Both the position numbers and the translations under genes were made by a program. From the NCBI GenBank assembly GCA_963781155.1, contig CAWAEC010000011.1:62001-126000 (forward strand): a stretch of DNA of 64,000 nucleotides. The letters run 5' to 3'. The DNA comes from PALSA-693 sp963781155. GTDB taxonomy: Bacteria > Actinomycetota > Acidimicrobiia > Acidimicrobiales > Palsa-688. The notes under the pieces are model-generated. The model worked only from the letters and a program-made list of their open reading frames with translations, did not search any database and had not been told where the DNA came from. Shown piece by piece: positions 1 through 8,135 of this stretch (the stretch's first letter is position 1; the number at the start of each line of letters is the position of its first letter).

Positions 1-1
1 G

Positions 2-322
2 GCGGCCAATCAGGCCGTGCTGGCGTGGGGGACGTGTGGAGCGCTGATCGGACTGGCGATGCGGGGGAGCGAGGCTGTCCGGATATCGCAGGCGCATGTC
101 AGCATCTCGACCGGCGTCATCGCCCACACCCTGCACTTCCTCGAGCGGTTCGACGTATCGAACTGGCTGCAGATGAGGCAGCATGTGATTCACGCTGGTC
201 ATGGTCGGGTTCATGGCCGGGGCCTCGTACACACCGAGGATGGCCGCCTGGTCGCGTCCTTCCATCAAGACGCAATGGCCCGAAAAACCGAGGCGGCCCT
301 TGACCCGCGCCGGTCAATGTAG
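2..322 (+). CDS. Acyl-CoA thioesterase II (TesB-like), C-terminal part
   Basis: The gene enters from the left edge, open in frame from base 2, and stops at TAG 320-322; about 106 residues are visible. They match the second hot-dog domain of TesB-type acyl-CoA thioesterases, which hydrolyse acyl-CoA to free acid and CoA. The match rests on an Ile-Ser-Thr-Gly-Val-Ile-Ala-His-Thr-Leu-His-Phe-Leu stretch, a Trp-Leu-x-Met/Tyr segment, and the family ending Gly-Arg-Gly-x(5-6)-Asp-Gly-Arg-Leu-Val-Ala-Ser-x-x-Gln-Asp (residues about 74-92). The catalytic Asp/Gln/Thr network cannot be fully checked because the N-terminal half lies outside. It fits the CoA-based catabolic genes that follow on the same strand. 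Confidence 0.7.
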   Translation, partial: AANQAVLAWGTCGALIGLAMRGSEAVRISQAHVSISTGVIAHTLHFLERFDVSNWLQMRQHVIHAGHGRVHGRGLVHTEDGRLVASFHQDAMARKTEAALDPRRSM

Positions 323-382
323 CCGGGTCGACGACGTCAGAGCCTCCAGATGTCCACAGCACCATCCGATCGAACGCGCCAG

Positions 383-1218
383 ATGCCCCGGACGGTTGTC
401 TGCGACGCGCAGATTCACGTTCCGGCGATGGAAGGCATGCCCGAACGGGCGAGCCCCCCGAACACTTCGTTGGCAGTCTGAGTCGCCCTGCCCTTGAGCG
501 CGAGATGCAAGGGGCGGGCGTCCAGCGGGCAGTGTTGGTACCGATCAGGCCGGAACGAGTGGGAGAGTGCGCGATATGGGCCGCTGAGGAACCGGATCGC
601 TACCGGGTGGTGGCCCCACTTGGGCTTGATGTTATGACCGCGCCATACACGAAGGTTCTGTCCTATATCGACGAGGTGCAACGACTCGGAGCTGCAGCCG
701 TGCGAGTTGGGTTCTTCCCAGCTGAGTCCTTGGCTGTTCTGAGATCTGCCAGCATGAATGACTGCTGGCACGCCATGGAGGATTCGGGGCTTCCCGTCAT
801 GGTGCTGGCCGCCGGCGGCCTGAACCTCATGGACGAAGTCATCCGGCAGTTTCCCGACATGCGGGTTTGTCTCGACCATATGGGCATCGTGCCCCGCGAC
901 AAGTACACGTCGTTCGACGAGCTCCTCTCGATCCTGCTGCCGTTGTCCCAGCATCACAATGTCGCCGTGAAGCTGACGCAGATCATCCGGTCGGTCGATG
1001 AACCTTCTCCCTACCCTTCGCTTCACGAACCCATGCGACGCGTGGTCGAGGCGTTCGGATCGGATCGAACGTTCTGGGGATCGGATCTGACGACGCTGCA
1101 GTGCCCATACCAGGAATGCGTCGAGCTGGCTCACACCGCGTATCGCTCATTCCTGCAGGCGGACATCAATCAGATCATGGGAAACGCGATCTGCGATTGG
1201 CTGGGGTGGGGGAGATGA
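383..1218 (+). pseudogene. Amidohydrolase-2 family protein, frameshifted
   Basis: An ATG at 383 opens a frame with the typical amidohydrolase N-terminus (Val-Val-Cys-Asp-Ala-Gln-Ile-His-Val, the D-x-Q-x-H metal motif), but it stops at 479. A frame offset by one base continues without a break from about 445 (Gly-Glu-Pro-Pro-Glu-His-Phe-Val-Gly-Ser-Leu-Ser-Arg) to TGA 1216-1218. Restoring one missing base near 440-447 gives one roughly 278-residue protein. The C-terminal part has the TIM-barrel landmarks CLDHMG (metal/His) and FWGSDLT (late Asp). The family hydrolyses or decarboxylates small cyclic or aromatic acids. The stop overlaps the next start as ATGA, so the two genes are translationally coupled. 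A real mutation or an assembly indel would look the same. Confidence 0.7.
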
Positions 1219-2312
1219 ATACGTCGACATTTGGCGTTGTGGAAGGCTGGCTCGACGGGACAGCTTCCGCGGGTCCGCTCCCCGACGTGGCCGATGTGGC
1301 AGTCGGTCCCGATGACACCGTCTACCTTCTGGCCCGCGGACCAGGCCGGATTCTCGTGATCTCGCCGTCCGGTGAGATGATCCGGATGATCGGTGCCGGG
1401 TCACTGAGCAATCGACCGCATAGCCTGGAGGTCGATACCGATGGCACCATCTTCTGCGTCGACGAGCCGCGTCATGCGGTTGCGATATTCGACTCGCACG
1501 GTGAGTTCGGCGGATGGCTCGGCTCTGTCGATGTCCCGTCGTCGACGGGGGTCAACGCCGACGCCGGCGATTTGCCGAACCGGCTACGGAGCATCCAGCG
1601 GTCTGCCGGGCCGTTCAACCTACCGACCCATGTCACTGTCAGCCATGACAGAGAACTCTTCGTGACAGACGGGTATGGCAACGCGGCCGTGCATCGTATG
1701 ACAAGGCAGGGACAGCTCATTGCTACGTGGGGATCTCCCGGAGAGGGCCCAACACAGTTCCGGGTCCCGCACTACGACTGCTTCTTGTCTGAGGATCGCC
1801 TGGCGGTCTGTGACCGCGAGAACGGACGGGTCCAGATATTTACTCCGGCCGGCGTTCTTGGACAGGTTTGGAATGCGCAACGGCCTTCGGGCGTCACTGT
1901 AGACCGGCGAGAAGGGCTGGTTTTCCTGTCAGAGATGGGCGCGGACGAGGGTTCGGATCTCTTTGCGCGCGGGAAGATCACACAACCCGAATCTCCGATG
2001 GTCACTATCTGGACGATAAAAGGTGAGAAGATCGACGAGTTATCCAGTGCCACCCACGATCCAGCGGATCCGGGCAGCTTTATCCTCCCGCACGGGATCG
2101 CCGTTGATTCCCGCGGCGATCTCTATGTGGCGGAGACAACAACCACCTACCGGCTGGCGCGGGAGAACGCCGGAAGACGCGGCCAATCAACCTCCTTTGG
2201 CGCCGCCGTCGACTGCGGCCCCATGCCGCCGAACTGCCATAGTGTCCAGAAGTTCCGGCGCCGAGGCCGACACGAACCCCCGAGCGGTACACGACAGCCC
2301 CCTGGTTCCTGA
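1215..2312 (+). CDS. NHL-repeat beta-propeller protein
   Basis: 365 residues from ATG 1215, which overlaps the stop of the amidohydrolase by four bases; the upstream in-frame ATG at 1101 lies inside that gene and is rejected. Repeated blade units of the type Gly-x-Val/Ile-x-Val-x(4-8)-Leu-Tyr/Phe-Val-Ala/Thr-Asp/Glu are spaced by 50-60 residues (VAVGPDDTVYLLA, LEVDTDGTIFCVDE, VSHDRELFVTDGYGN, IAVDSRGDLYVAE). This resembles the NHL/SMP-30-like six-bladed propellers, including the lyase part of peptide-amidating enzymes. No signal peptide is seen, so it is probably cytosolic. The last roughly 35 residues are Arg/Pro-rich and low complexity. Proteins of this kind often sit beside amidohydrolases in actinobacterial catabolic loci; substrate unknown. 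Confidence 0.7.
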   Translation: MNTSTFGVVEGWLDGTASAGPLPDVADVAVGPDDTVYLLARGPGRILVISPSGEMIRMIGAGSLSNRPHSLEVDTDGTIFCVDEPRHAVAIFDSHGEFGGWLGSVDVPSSTGVNADAGDLPNRLRSIQRSAGPFNLPTHVTVSHDRELFVTDGYGNAAVHRMTRQGQLIATWGSPGEGPTQFRVPHYDCFLSEDRLAVCDRENGRVQIFTPAGVLGQVWNAQRPSGVTVDRREGLVFLSEMGADEGSDLFARGKITQPESPMVTIWTIKGEKIDELSSATHDPADPGSFILPHGIAVDSRGDLYVAETTTTYRLARENAGRRGQSTSFGAAVDCGPMPPNCHSVQKFRRRGRHEPPSGTRQPPGS

Positions 2313-2473
2313 GAGGCGCGCCGGTCGGACGCCGGCACCGTCGTCCCGATCCATCACACGCAACGACCAACGCGAGGTGGCACACTCTGGCACGGTTGTC
2401 TTGCCGATGTTGATGGCCGCGGCATTCCGAAGGCGTACGGAGACGGTGCCGTCGTGGGACGGTCGGTGAGGAC

Positions 2474-2629
2474 GTGAGAGATCGACTCCTGCCGGAGCTG
2501 CCTGACGCAGATCGCATCACAGCCCTTCTCATCCGTAACGCCCGTCGCCGCAGTCAGGCCAACACGATGGAGGCCTCCCTGAAACCACTACAAGAGTCAG
2601 CACGCCACCATCTGCTCGGGCTTGGCTAG
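2474..2629 (+). pseudogene. Coding-like remnant, 51 codons
   Basis: The stretch 2313-2711 has no convincing complete gene. Within it a frame from GTG 2474 to TAG 2627 gives a plausible helical protein tail (RLLPELPDADRI, ARRRSQANTMEASL, ending in HHLLGLG). A second short frame just upstream (GIPKAYGDGAVVGRSV, about 2425-2470) could be its former continuation across an indel. I do not recognise the family; it resembles the end of a helical protein such as a regulator. No good ribosome binding site precedes the GTG. The rest of 2313-2470 shows no structure I can name. Confidence 0.25.
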
Positions 2630-2711
2630 GCAGGACGCCCCGTTACCCCCCCGAAAAGAGTTGACCCAACCGCCTATAGTGCGGCCGTCACGATCGAAGG
2701 AGAAATCGCGG

Positions 2712-3512
2712 ATGGACGAGGACCTTGGTGCCGCCGGACTCCGGTTCGAGCGCGAGGGTGCAATCGGCTGGTGCATCATTGACCGGCCGGAAGCTCGGAA
2801 CGCCTTGACTGGTGCCATGTACTACGGGATCAAGAAGGCCGTCCTGCGGATCGACAAGGATCCAGAGCTGGCTGCCCTGATCATCACCGGCACAGGGGAT
2901 GTCTTCGCCCCGGGTGGAGACCTGGGCGGTAGGGCCCCAGATGGGAGGGACGCCCCGGTTCCGGAGCTCGGCTCGGGAGAGTCGCTGCCGTTTACGGCTA
3001 TCCGAGAGAGTCGGAAGCCGGTCATCGCAGCGGTCAATGGGATCTGCCAGGGAGGTGGGCTGCTGATCGCCATGATGGCCGACATCGCCGTCGTGAGCGA
3101 CCGGGCGACCTTCCGGGTGCCGGAGTTGCTCCGGGGCATCATCGATGCCACTTATGCCTACGCACTCCCGGTTCACGTCGGCTTAGCCGTAGCTCGTGAC
3201 CTCCTGCTCTCGGCGCGTCGGTTCGGAGCGCAGGAGGCACAGGCCTACGGGCTCATCACCCGGGTCGTCCCACACGACGAGCTGCGTGAGGCGGCTCTCG
3301 CAGCGGCAGGTGAGGTGCTGCAGACAGCGCCCGTGGCCCGGATGCACGTCAAGCGCATGCTGAACGAGCGTTACGGACTTATCGACTACCCAACCATGAT
3401 GTGGGGTCTAGCGGAGTCACCCGAGCCGCGTGAAGGATTCTCGGCGTTCATGGAAAAGCGAGCACCGAACTGGATTCCGGACCAGTTCGCCGGCGGGTCT
3501 GGTCGGAAATAA
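2712..3512 (+). CDS. Enoyl-CoA hydratase/isomerase (crotonase fold)
   Basis: 266 residues from ATG 2712, chosen because AAGGAG lies about 10 bases upstream and the crotonase fold begins right after it; the longer frame from 2622 adds a non-homologous Lys/Arg/Pro stretch. Crotonase marks are DRPEARNALT near residue 20-30, the first oxyanion-hole strand (ITGTGDVFAPGGDL) and the second one (NGICQGGGLLIAMMADI). A Glu (VPELLRG) sits where many hydratases carry a catalytic acid, but the second Glu is not obvious, so isomerase or lyase activity is equally possible. It acts on a CoA thioester in the cytosol. It stands alone with 82 bases of leader free of any recognisable promoter. Confidence 0.8.
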   Translation: MDEDLGAAGLRFEREGAIGWCIIDRPEARNALTGAMYYGIKKAVLRIDKDPELAALIITGTGDVFAPGGDLGGRAPDGRDAPVPELGSGESLPFTAIRESRKPVIAAVNGICQGGGLLIAMMADIAVVSDRATFRVPELLRGIIDATYAYALPVHVGLAVARDLLLSARRFGAQEAQAYGLITRVVPHDELREAALAAAGEVLQTAPVARMHVKRMLNERYGLIDYPTMMWGLAESPEPREGFSAFMEKRAPNWIPDQFAGGSGRK

Positions 3513-3878
3513 CCGCAACACGCCCACAACGAGACAAAGCGTGGTGCGGGACCTTGGTGGCTACAAGAGCTGATTCGTGCACGGGGATCAACAGTCACAG
3601 CTCAACGAACGATTCCGATTACGACCGAGGGTCGCGCGCCGAGGCCACTCCACCCGGTCCGCCGCCCCGAGCCGGGATTCCACGCCGTTGGCGAGGATGG
3701 TCTGGGTGGCGTCGCTGTGGGGGCGAAGACGAGGAACCGTGGCGTGTCCGTGGTCGAGGAGCACCGGTGGCCCAGGTGCTCCACGGATGGTCGCGATTAT
3801 CATCGATGGGGAAGCGACCGATCCTCCCAGCTAGTCGGTGAGGTAGTGAGCTGAGTAACCGCGAGACGGGAGTAACTG
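3513..3878. other. Intergenic stretch with no recognisable gene
   Basis: 366 bases between the crotonase and the MDR gene. Short frames exist on both strands but none has a ribosome binding site, a family motif or length above 95 codons. I see no tRNA, strong hairpin or repeat. It may be eroded coding DNA, as in the neighbouring 4857-5232 region. Confidence 0.5.
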
Positions 3879-4856
3879 ATGCGTGCCATTAGATGCGAGA
3901 AGTACGGTCCACCGTCAGATCTTTTCATGCGGGAGATCCCGGACCCTGAGCCCGGACCGGGGGAAGCGGTCGTCGGGATCGAGGGGGCGTCGGTCAACTT
4001 TCCGGACACCTTGTTTATCCAGAATAAGTACCAGATCTCCGTACCGGTCCCCTTCACCCCTGGCAGCGAATTCGTGGGGACGGTCATCAAGGTTTCCCCC
4101 GACGTGAAGGGGTTGAAGGTGGGGGACCACGTGATGGGCTCGGCAATGGTCGGCGCCTACGCCGAGCAGATCGCGGTGCCGGCCGCTTCCCTCCGGTCGG
4201 TTCCCGCCGGGCTGTCCGGGCCGGAGGCGGCCGCCTTCTCGGTTACGTTCAGGACCGCGTTCCACTCTCTGGTGACCCAGGGAGAGTTCTGCCCCGGCGA
4301 CTGGGTGGTGGTCCTCGGGGCGTCGGGTGGCGTCGGAACCGCGGCGGTGGACATCGCCACCCGCCTCGGGGGGAGGGTCATCGCTGTGGACCGGGGCGGT
4401 TCGCGCTTGGAGATCTGCCGGGATCTCGGTGCGGTGGCCACCATCGACTCCGATACCGAGGATGTGAAGAATCGGATCAAGGAGATCACCGGGGGCGAGG
4501 GCGCCAACGTGGTGCTCGACCCAGTCGGGGGTGACGTGTCGGAACAGTCGCTGCGATCGACCGCCTGGGGCGGTCGCTTTGTCGTCATTGGATTCGCCAG
4601 CGGTGACATCCCCAAGATCCCGCTCAACCTGGTACTGCTAAAGGGCGTGGTTATCAAGGGCTACGAGTCGCGCACCTTCCCCCAGTTTCGACCAAACGAA
4701 CACGCCGAGGGCGAGAAACGACTCGAGCAGATGATCGCCGAGGGACTCAAGCCGGTAGTCGGTGCCGTCTACCCCCTCAGCCGGACCATCGACGCCCTCA
4801 ACGCCATCCTCGACCGCAAGGTCACTGGAAAAATCGTCCTCGACCCCACCCACTAA
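3879..4856 (+). CDS. Quinone oxidoreductase-like MDR (zinc-free alcohol dehydrogenase family)
   Basis: 325 residues. The N-terminal GroES-like domain (about 1-120) contains PGSEFVGTV and KVGDHV. The Rossmann half has VVVLGASGGVGTAAVDIA (about 145-162), the AxxGGVG nucleotide motif of NADPH:quinone oxidoreductase and related MDR enzymes, followed by the Ile-Ala-Val-Asp acidic turn and DPVGGDVSEQSLR. It lacks the cysteines and the GHE zinc ligands, so it is the zinc-free branch reducing quinones or conjugated enones with NAD(P)H. Start ATG 3879 leads directly into Met-Arg-Ala-Ile, usual for the family. An enone reductase would fit cyclic ketone catabolism. Immediately after its stop, in the same frame, lies metallo-hydrolase debris. 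Confidence 0.85.
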   Translation: MRAIRCEKYGPPSDLFMREIPDPEPGPGEAVVGIEGASVNFPDTLFIQNKYQISVPVPFTPGSEFVGTVIKVSPDVKGLKVGDHVMGSAMVGAYAEQIAVPAASLRSVPAGLSGPEAAAFSVTFRTAFHSLVTQGEFCPGDWVVVLGASGGVGTAAVDIATRLGGRVIAVDRGGSRLEICRDLGAVATIDSDTEDVKNRIKEITGGEGANVVLDPVGGDVSEQSLRSTAWGGRFVVIGFASGDIPKIPLNLVLLKGVVIKGYESRTFPQFRPNEHAEGEKRLEQMIAEGLKPVVGAVYPLSRTIDALNAILDRKVTGKIVLDPTH

Positions 4857-5232
4857 CAAGAGGACGGCCGGTGGATTCCCACCTTCCCAAACGCGACGTA
4901 CCTGTTTATCTCCGAGGAGTACGAGCGTTGGGACACCTCGAATCCAGACCGACACCCCAATACCTTGAATCCGAACGTTTTCGACGAGTGCGCCAGGCCG
5001 ATTGTCGATGCTGGGCAGGCCCGTTTTTTGGACGCTCCTCACCAGGTATCCGAAAGCCTCACGATCCTGGCGGCGCCCGGACACACCGTTGCGCACAGTG
5101 TCCTGCCTGCTGGTCCAGGCCATCCTGGAAGACGACGCCTTCGTCTTCCCGGCTCATTTCCCAGACCCTCATTACGGGCGACTCGAGAGGGATGGCGATG
5201 AAATCGCCTTGATGCCGGGGTCGTGCGACTGA
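4857..5232 (+). pseudogene. MBL-fold metallo-hydrolase remnant
   Basis: Directly after the MDR stop the reading continues, in the same frame, as the middle of an MBL-fold enzyme: DGRWIPTFPNATYLFISEEY, then PIVDAGQARF, then LTILAAPGHTVAHSV (the third-histidine region). The frame is then lost, and a different frame resumes with ILEDDAFVFPAHFPDPHYGR to TGA 5230-5232, which is the family C-terminus. Missing are the N-terminus with the HxHxDH zinc site and the segment between the HTVAHS and AHFP motifs. An N-terminal truncation, an internal deletion and a frame change make this a clear pseudogene, perhaps once an N-acyl lactonase-like or arylsulfatase-like hydrolase. Confidence 0.7.
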
Positions 5233-5359
5233 TTTAGGTCTGTTACAGGGACTATCTCCGGAGCGGCTGGTCGGCTACCGTCCAATGCACGGGATCGGCT
5301 TCCAGCCGGGAGGCCTGCACCGTTGATGGGATGAATGGCAATGTGCAGGAGGCCTTGCC

Positions 5360-6196
5360 GTGGCTACGATAGGGACCGATATTCGCCCCGGGCAGCCGCT
5401 TGCCGTGGTCGTGGGGGCTGGCGGCCTGTCGATGGCAATCGCTCGCCGCCTGGGAGACGTTCATCGTCTTTTGATCTGCGATCTCGATGCTGCTCTGGTC
5501 GATCGGGCTGTCCGTGCGCTGCGGTCGGAAGGCCACGACGTGCGGGGACAGATGTGCGACGTGACCAGCGAGGTGTCGGTGCGGGCGCTGGCGGCCGAGG
5601 CGGCGGAGTTCGGCCAGGTCAAGACCTTGTTGCACGTGGTGGGCGTGTCGCCGAGCATGGCGGACGCTCCTACCATTCTCGGGGTGAACCTCCTCGGTGC
5701 GGCCCTGGTGGCCGACAGGTTCTTCGATCTGGCCTTTCCCGGATCGGTCGCAGTCTTCATCGCCTCGTTGGCGGCCCACACCGCCGCCGAGGTACCTGAG
5801 GAGGTCCTTGCGGAGTTGGACGATCCCCTGGCCCCGAACCTCCCGGGTCGACTCGAGCGGGCGTTGCAGGATGGTCTCACGGCAGGATCGGCTTACTCAC
5901 TGTCGAAGCTGGGGGTGATCCGAATGTGCCGCCGTCATGTGCTCCCGTGGGGCCGCAAAGGCGCCCGGATCCTGTCGCTGTCGCCCGGTCTCATCAATAG
6001 TCCGCAGGGCGCCAGCGGCTACGCCGTTCACCCTGAGAAGATTCAGTTGGTCGAGTCGACACCGCTCGGCCGGGAGGGAACCATGATCGAGATCGCAGAC
6101 GCCATCGAGTTCCTCGTATCCAACCGCGCGTCCTTCATCAGTGGAATCGATCTTCTCGTTGACGGAGGACTGGCTGCAGCATCATCGAGGAGATGA
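5360..6196 (+). CDS. Short-chain dehydrogenase/reductase (SDR)
   Basis: 278 residues from GTG 5360, preceded by AGGAGG seven bases upstream. The cofactor motif GAGGLSMAIA lies at residues 19-28, an acidic CDLDAA at 40-45 favours NAD(H), CDVTS is at 66-70, and the catalytic set is Ser near 136, Tyr179 and Lys183 (YSLSK). The C-terminal ISGIDLLVDGG is the usual SDR ending. The substrate-loop region 140-172 is longer than usual and rich in Asp/Glu/Leu. It probably oxidises an alcohol or reduces a ketone on a hydrophobic substrate. Its stop overlaps the start of the VOC gene (ATGA), so the pair is co-translated. Confidence 0.85.
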   Translation: MATIGTDIRPGQPLAVVVGAGGLSMAIARRLGDVHRLLICDLDAALVDRAVRALRSEGHDVRGQMCDVTSEVSVRALAAEAAEFGQVKTLLHVVGVSPSMADAPTILGVNLLGAALVADRFFDLAFPGSVAVFIASLAAHTAAEVPEEVLAELDDPLAPNLPGRLERALQDGLTAGSAYSLSKLGVIRMCRRHVLPWGRKGARILSLSPGLINSPQGASGYAVHPEKIQLVESTPLGREGTMIEIADAIEFLVSNRASFISGIDLLVDGGLAAASSRR

Positions 6197-6651
6197 GCAC
6201 TGTGCCCGATATCAACGTGGTGTGCTTCTCGCACGTAGGAATCACCGTCAGAGATTTGGAGGCTTCGCTGGCCTTCTACAGCAGCCTGTTCGGCTTCGAG
6301 CGCCTGTTCGATGACGCTCACGCTGATTGGCGGCGGGTCGGCCTCAAGATCGGTGACGTGCAACTCGAGCTCTTCAGCGCGTTCCCGGGCCGGGCACCTG
6401 ACACCGCCCTGGACCCCTACTACCCGATGGACTTCGGCCGCCCCAAGATTGCCCTGACCGTCTCCGACGTTGATGCCACCTATGACCGGTTGCTGGCAGC
6501 CGGGGTCGAACCCTTATGCCCCGTCGAGTTGACCCCTCGATCGAAGTTCTTTTTTATCTCGGACCCCGACGGTACCCCCATCCAGTTGCACGAATTCCTC
6601 GGGGGTGAGTTACGGGTCACCGACTTGCACCGGCCAACCAGTGAGTCCTGA
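6193..6651 (+). CDS. VOC-superfamily (glyoxalase/dioxygenase-fold) protein
   Basis: 152 residues starting inside the SDR stop codon. Two beta-alpha-beta-beta-beta modules are visible: FSHVGITVRDLEASLAFYSS with the first metal-ligand His near residue 14, GDVQLELF, then the second half KIALTVSDVDATYDRLLAAG and the closing DPDGTPIQLHEF, where the Glu is a usual metal ligand. The fold covers glyoxalase I, extradiol dioxygenases, epimerases and antibiotic-binding proteins; length and one-domain size argue against extradiol dioxygenase. Coupling to the SDR suggests it works on the same or next intermediate, for example an epimerase or isomerase. The exact reaction cannot be read from sequence. Confidence 0.8.
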   Translation: MSTVPDINVVCFSHVGITVRDLEASLAFYSSLFGFERLFDDAHADWRRVGLKIGDVQLELFSAFPGRAPDTALDPYYPMDFGRPKIALTVSDVDATYDRLLAAGVEPLCPVELTPRSKFFFISDPDGTPIQLHEFLGGELRVTDLHRPTSES

Positions 6652-6702
6652 GCCTCCGCCGGTCCGAGCTCACTCGACGAGGGGGCTCGGTCGCGATACG
6701 CG

Positions 6703-7875
6703 CTATATGCGGTAGAGCGCCGCCGCGTTCTCGCCCATGATCCGCCGGCGGGTCTCGGGGCGCAGGCCGTTCATCTTTTCGGCCATGGTGTTGAGCGGCG
6801 ACGGGTACAGGCACGTCGGGTGCGGGAAGTCCGTCTCGAACAGGATCCGCTCGTCCCCGACCTTGTCGATCATGTTCTGCAGGTCGCCCTGGTTCTCCTC
6901 GAACCAGAAGGTGGCATACCAGTTCGACTTGAAGTACTCAGACGGCTTCTTCGACATCGCCGCGTACTGCGCGGGGGCATTCTCGGACAGCTCGTAGTCC
7001 ATCGTCTCGAGCATGAACGGGATGTAGCCGATCCCGCTCTCGACCAGGACCATCTGCAGCTCCGGGAAGCGGTCGAAGACGCCCGAGAACGTGGCGTTGA
7101 TCAGCACCCGGGCGCTGTTGATGAACAGCATCGCGCCACCTATGGCCGGCTTGACGTACTCGTCCTGGGAAGGCCAGAAATACTTGCCGAAAAAGTCCAT
7201 CGCCGTGTTCGACGAGCCGATGTGGAAGTGCACCGGCAGGTGCAGATCCGCGCACACCGCCCACAGGCGGTCCCAGTCGCGGTGGGCCAAGTCGGGCGAG
7301 CCGAGGTCCTGCGGGTCCGTCGTCATGTTGATGCCGCGCAACCCGATCCCCGCGACCCGCTCAGCCTCCTTCACGCATGCGTCGATGTCCCAGGAGGGCA
7401 GGACCGGCATGCCGATGAGGCGGCCTCCGGATTCCTCGCCCATCTCCGCCATCGCGTCGTTGTAGATCTCGATACACAGCTTACGCAGCTCCGGGTCACC
7501 GACCTTGCCGTTCACGCTCTGGCCGCCGAGACCGATAATGCTCGGGAACAGTACCTGGGCATAGATGCCGCTCTCGTCCATGACCTGCAGGCGCGCCTTT
7601 GGGTCGAAGGCGCCCCGGTGGACCCAGTCCTGGCCTTTCTCCATCGAATCGAGGAAGGGAATTCTCTCACCCTGCCTGTCGACCACCCCGCCCCCGCGAG
7701 CGAAGCCCAGCGACTCCCCATCGACCACCCAGGTGGGCTCGCCTTCGATATCGACGACACGGGGAACCCGCTCCTTGAACTTCGCCGGCGCCCGCGACGT
7801 CCACATGTCGTAGGGCTCGGTGAAGTGCGTGTCCGCGTCGATGATCCGAATGCCATCGTCTGTCAGCATGGCCAT
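6703..7875 (-). CDS. Amidohydrolase-2 family protein
   Basis: 390 residues. The start is placed at the ATG at 7873-7875 because the fold begins there with IIDADTHF (D13-x-D15-x-H17 metal motif) and a G-rich ribosome site lies about 11 bases upstream; the longer open frame to 8379 is not homologous. Further landmarks are PVHFHIGSS (metal His, about residue 212), MVLVESGIGYIP and ERILFETDFPHP (late catalytic Asp near 340). These fit the large actinobacterial branch of non-hydrolytic decarboxylases or hydrolases related to LigW/ACMSD. The gene diverges from the hydroxyacid oxidase. It is intact, unlike the frameshifted homologue at 383-1218, to which it is only distantly similar. Confidence 0.85.
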   Translation of the reverse strand: MAMLTDDGIRIIDADTHFTEPYDMWTSRAPAKFKERVPRVVDIEGEPTWVVDGESLGFARGGGVVDRQGERIPFLDSMEKGQDWVHRGAFDPKARLQVMDESGIYAQVLFPSIIGLGGQSVNGKVGDPELRKLCIEIYNDAMAEMGEESGGRLIGMPVLPSWDIDACVKEAERVAGIGLRGINMTTDPQDLGSPDLAHRDWDRLWAVCADLHLPVHFHIGSSNTAMDFFGKYFWPSQDEYVKPAIGGAMLFINSARVLINATFSGVFDRFPELQMVLVESGIGYIPFMLETMDYELSENAPAQYAAMSKKPSEYFKSNWYATFWFEENQGDLQNMIDKVGDERILFETDFPHPTCLYPSPLNTMAEKMNGLRPETRRRIMGENAAALYRI

Positions 7876-8135
7876 TACAAAATACCCCCTCGGTGCCAGG
7901 GATGAACTTGCGGCCAACTGCGTGGCCCTTTCCGGCGAGTCTAGCAGAGCATTTCCGGAGGTAGCCGTGCGCCTCTCCCCCACGTCAAGAGGGGAGAGGA
8001 CTCGATCGAGCAGGGCGGTGCCGAGCTCGACCGGATCCGCGTCACAATCCGTCATTCCGACCGGAATCACGCGTCGTGTCCTAAATTCGGCCGAGGCCGG
8101 GCCATCGGGTCGTCGCACCGGAGGTATGTGCACCA

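Noticed and set aside
2660..2690. TTGACC and TATAGT resembling a promoter before the crotonase
   Set aside because: The spacer is only eight bases, far too short for a sigma-70-type promoter.
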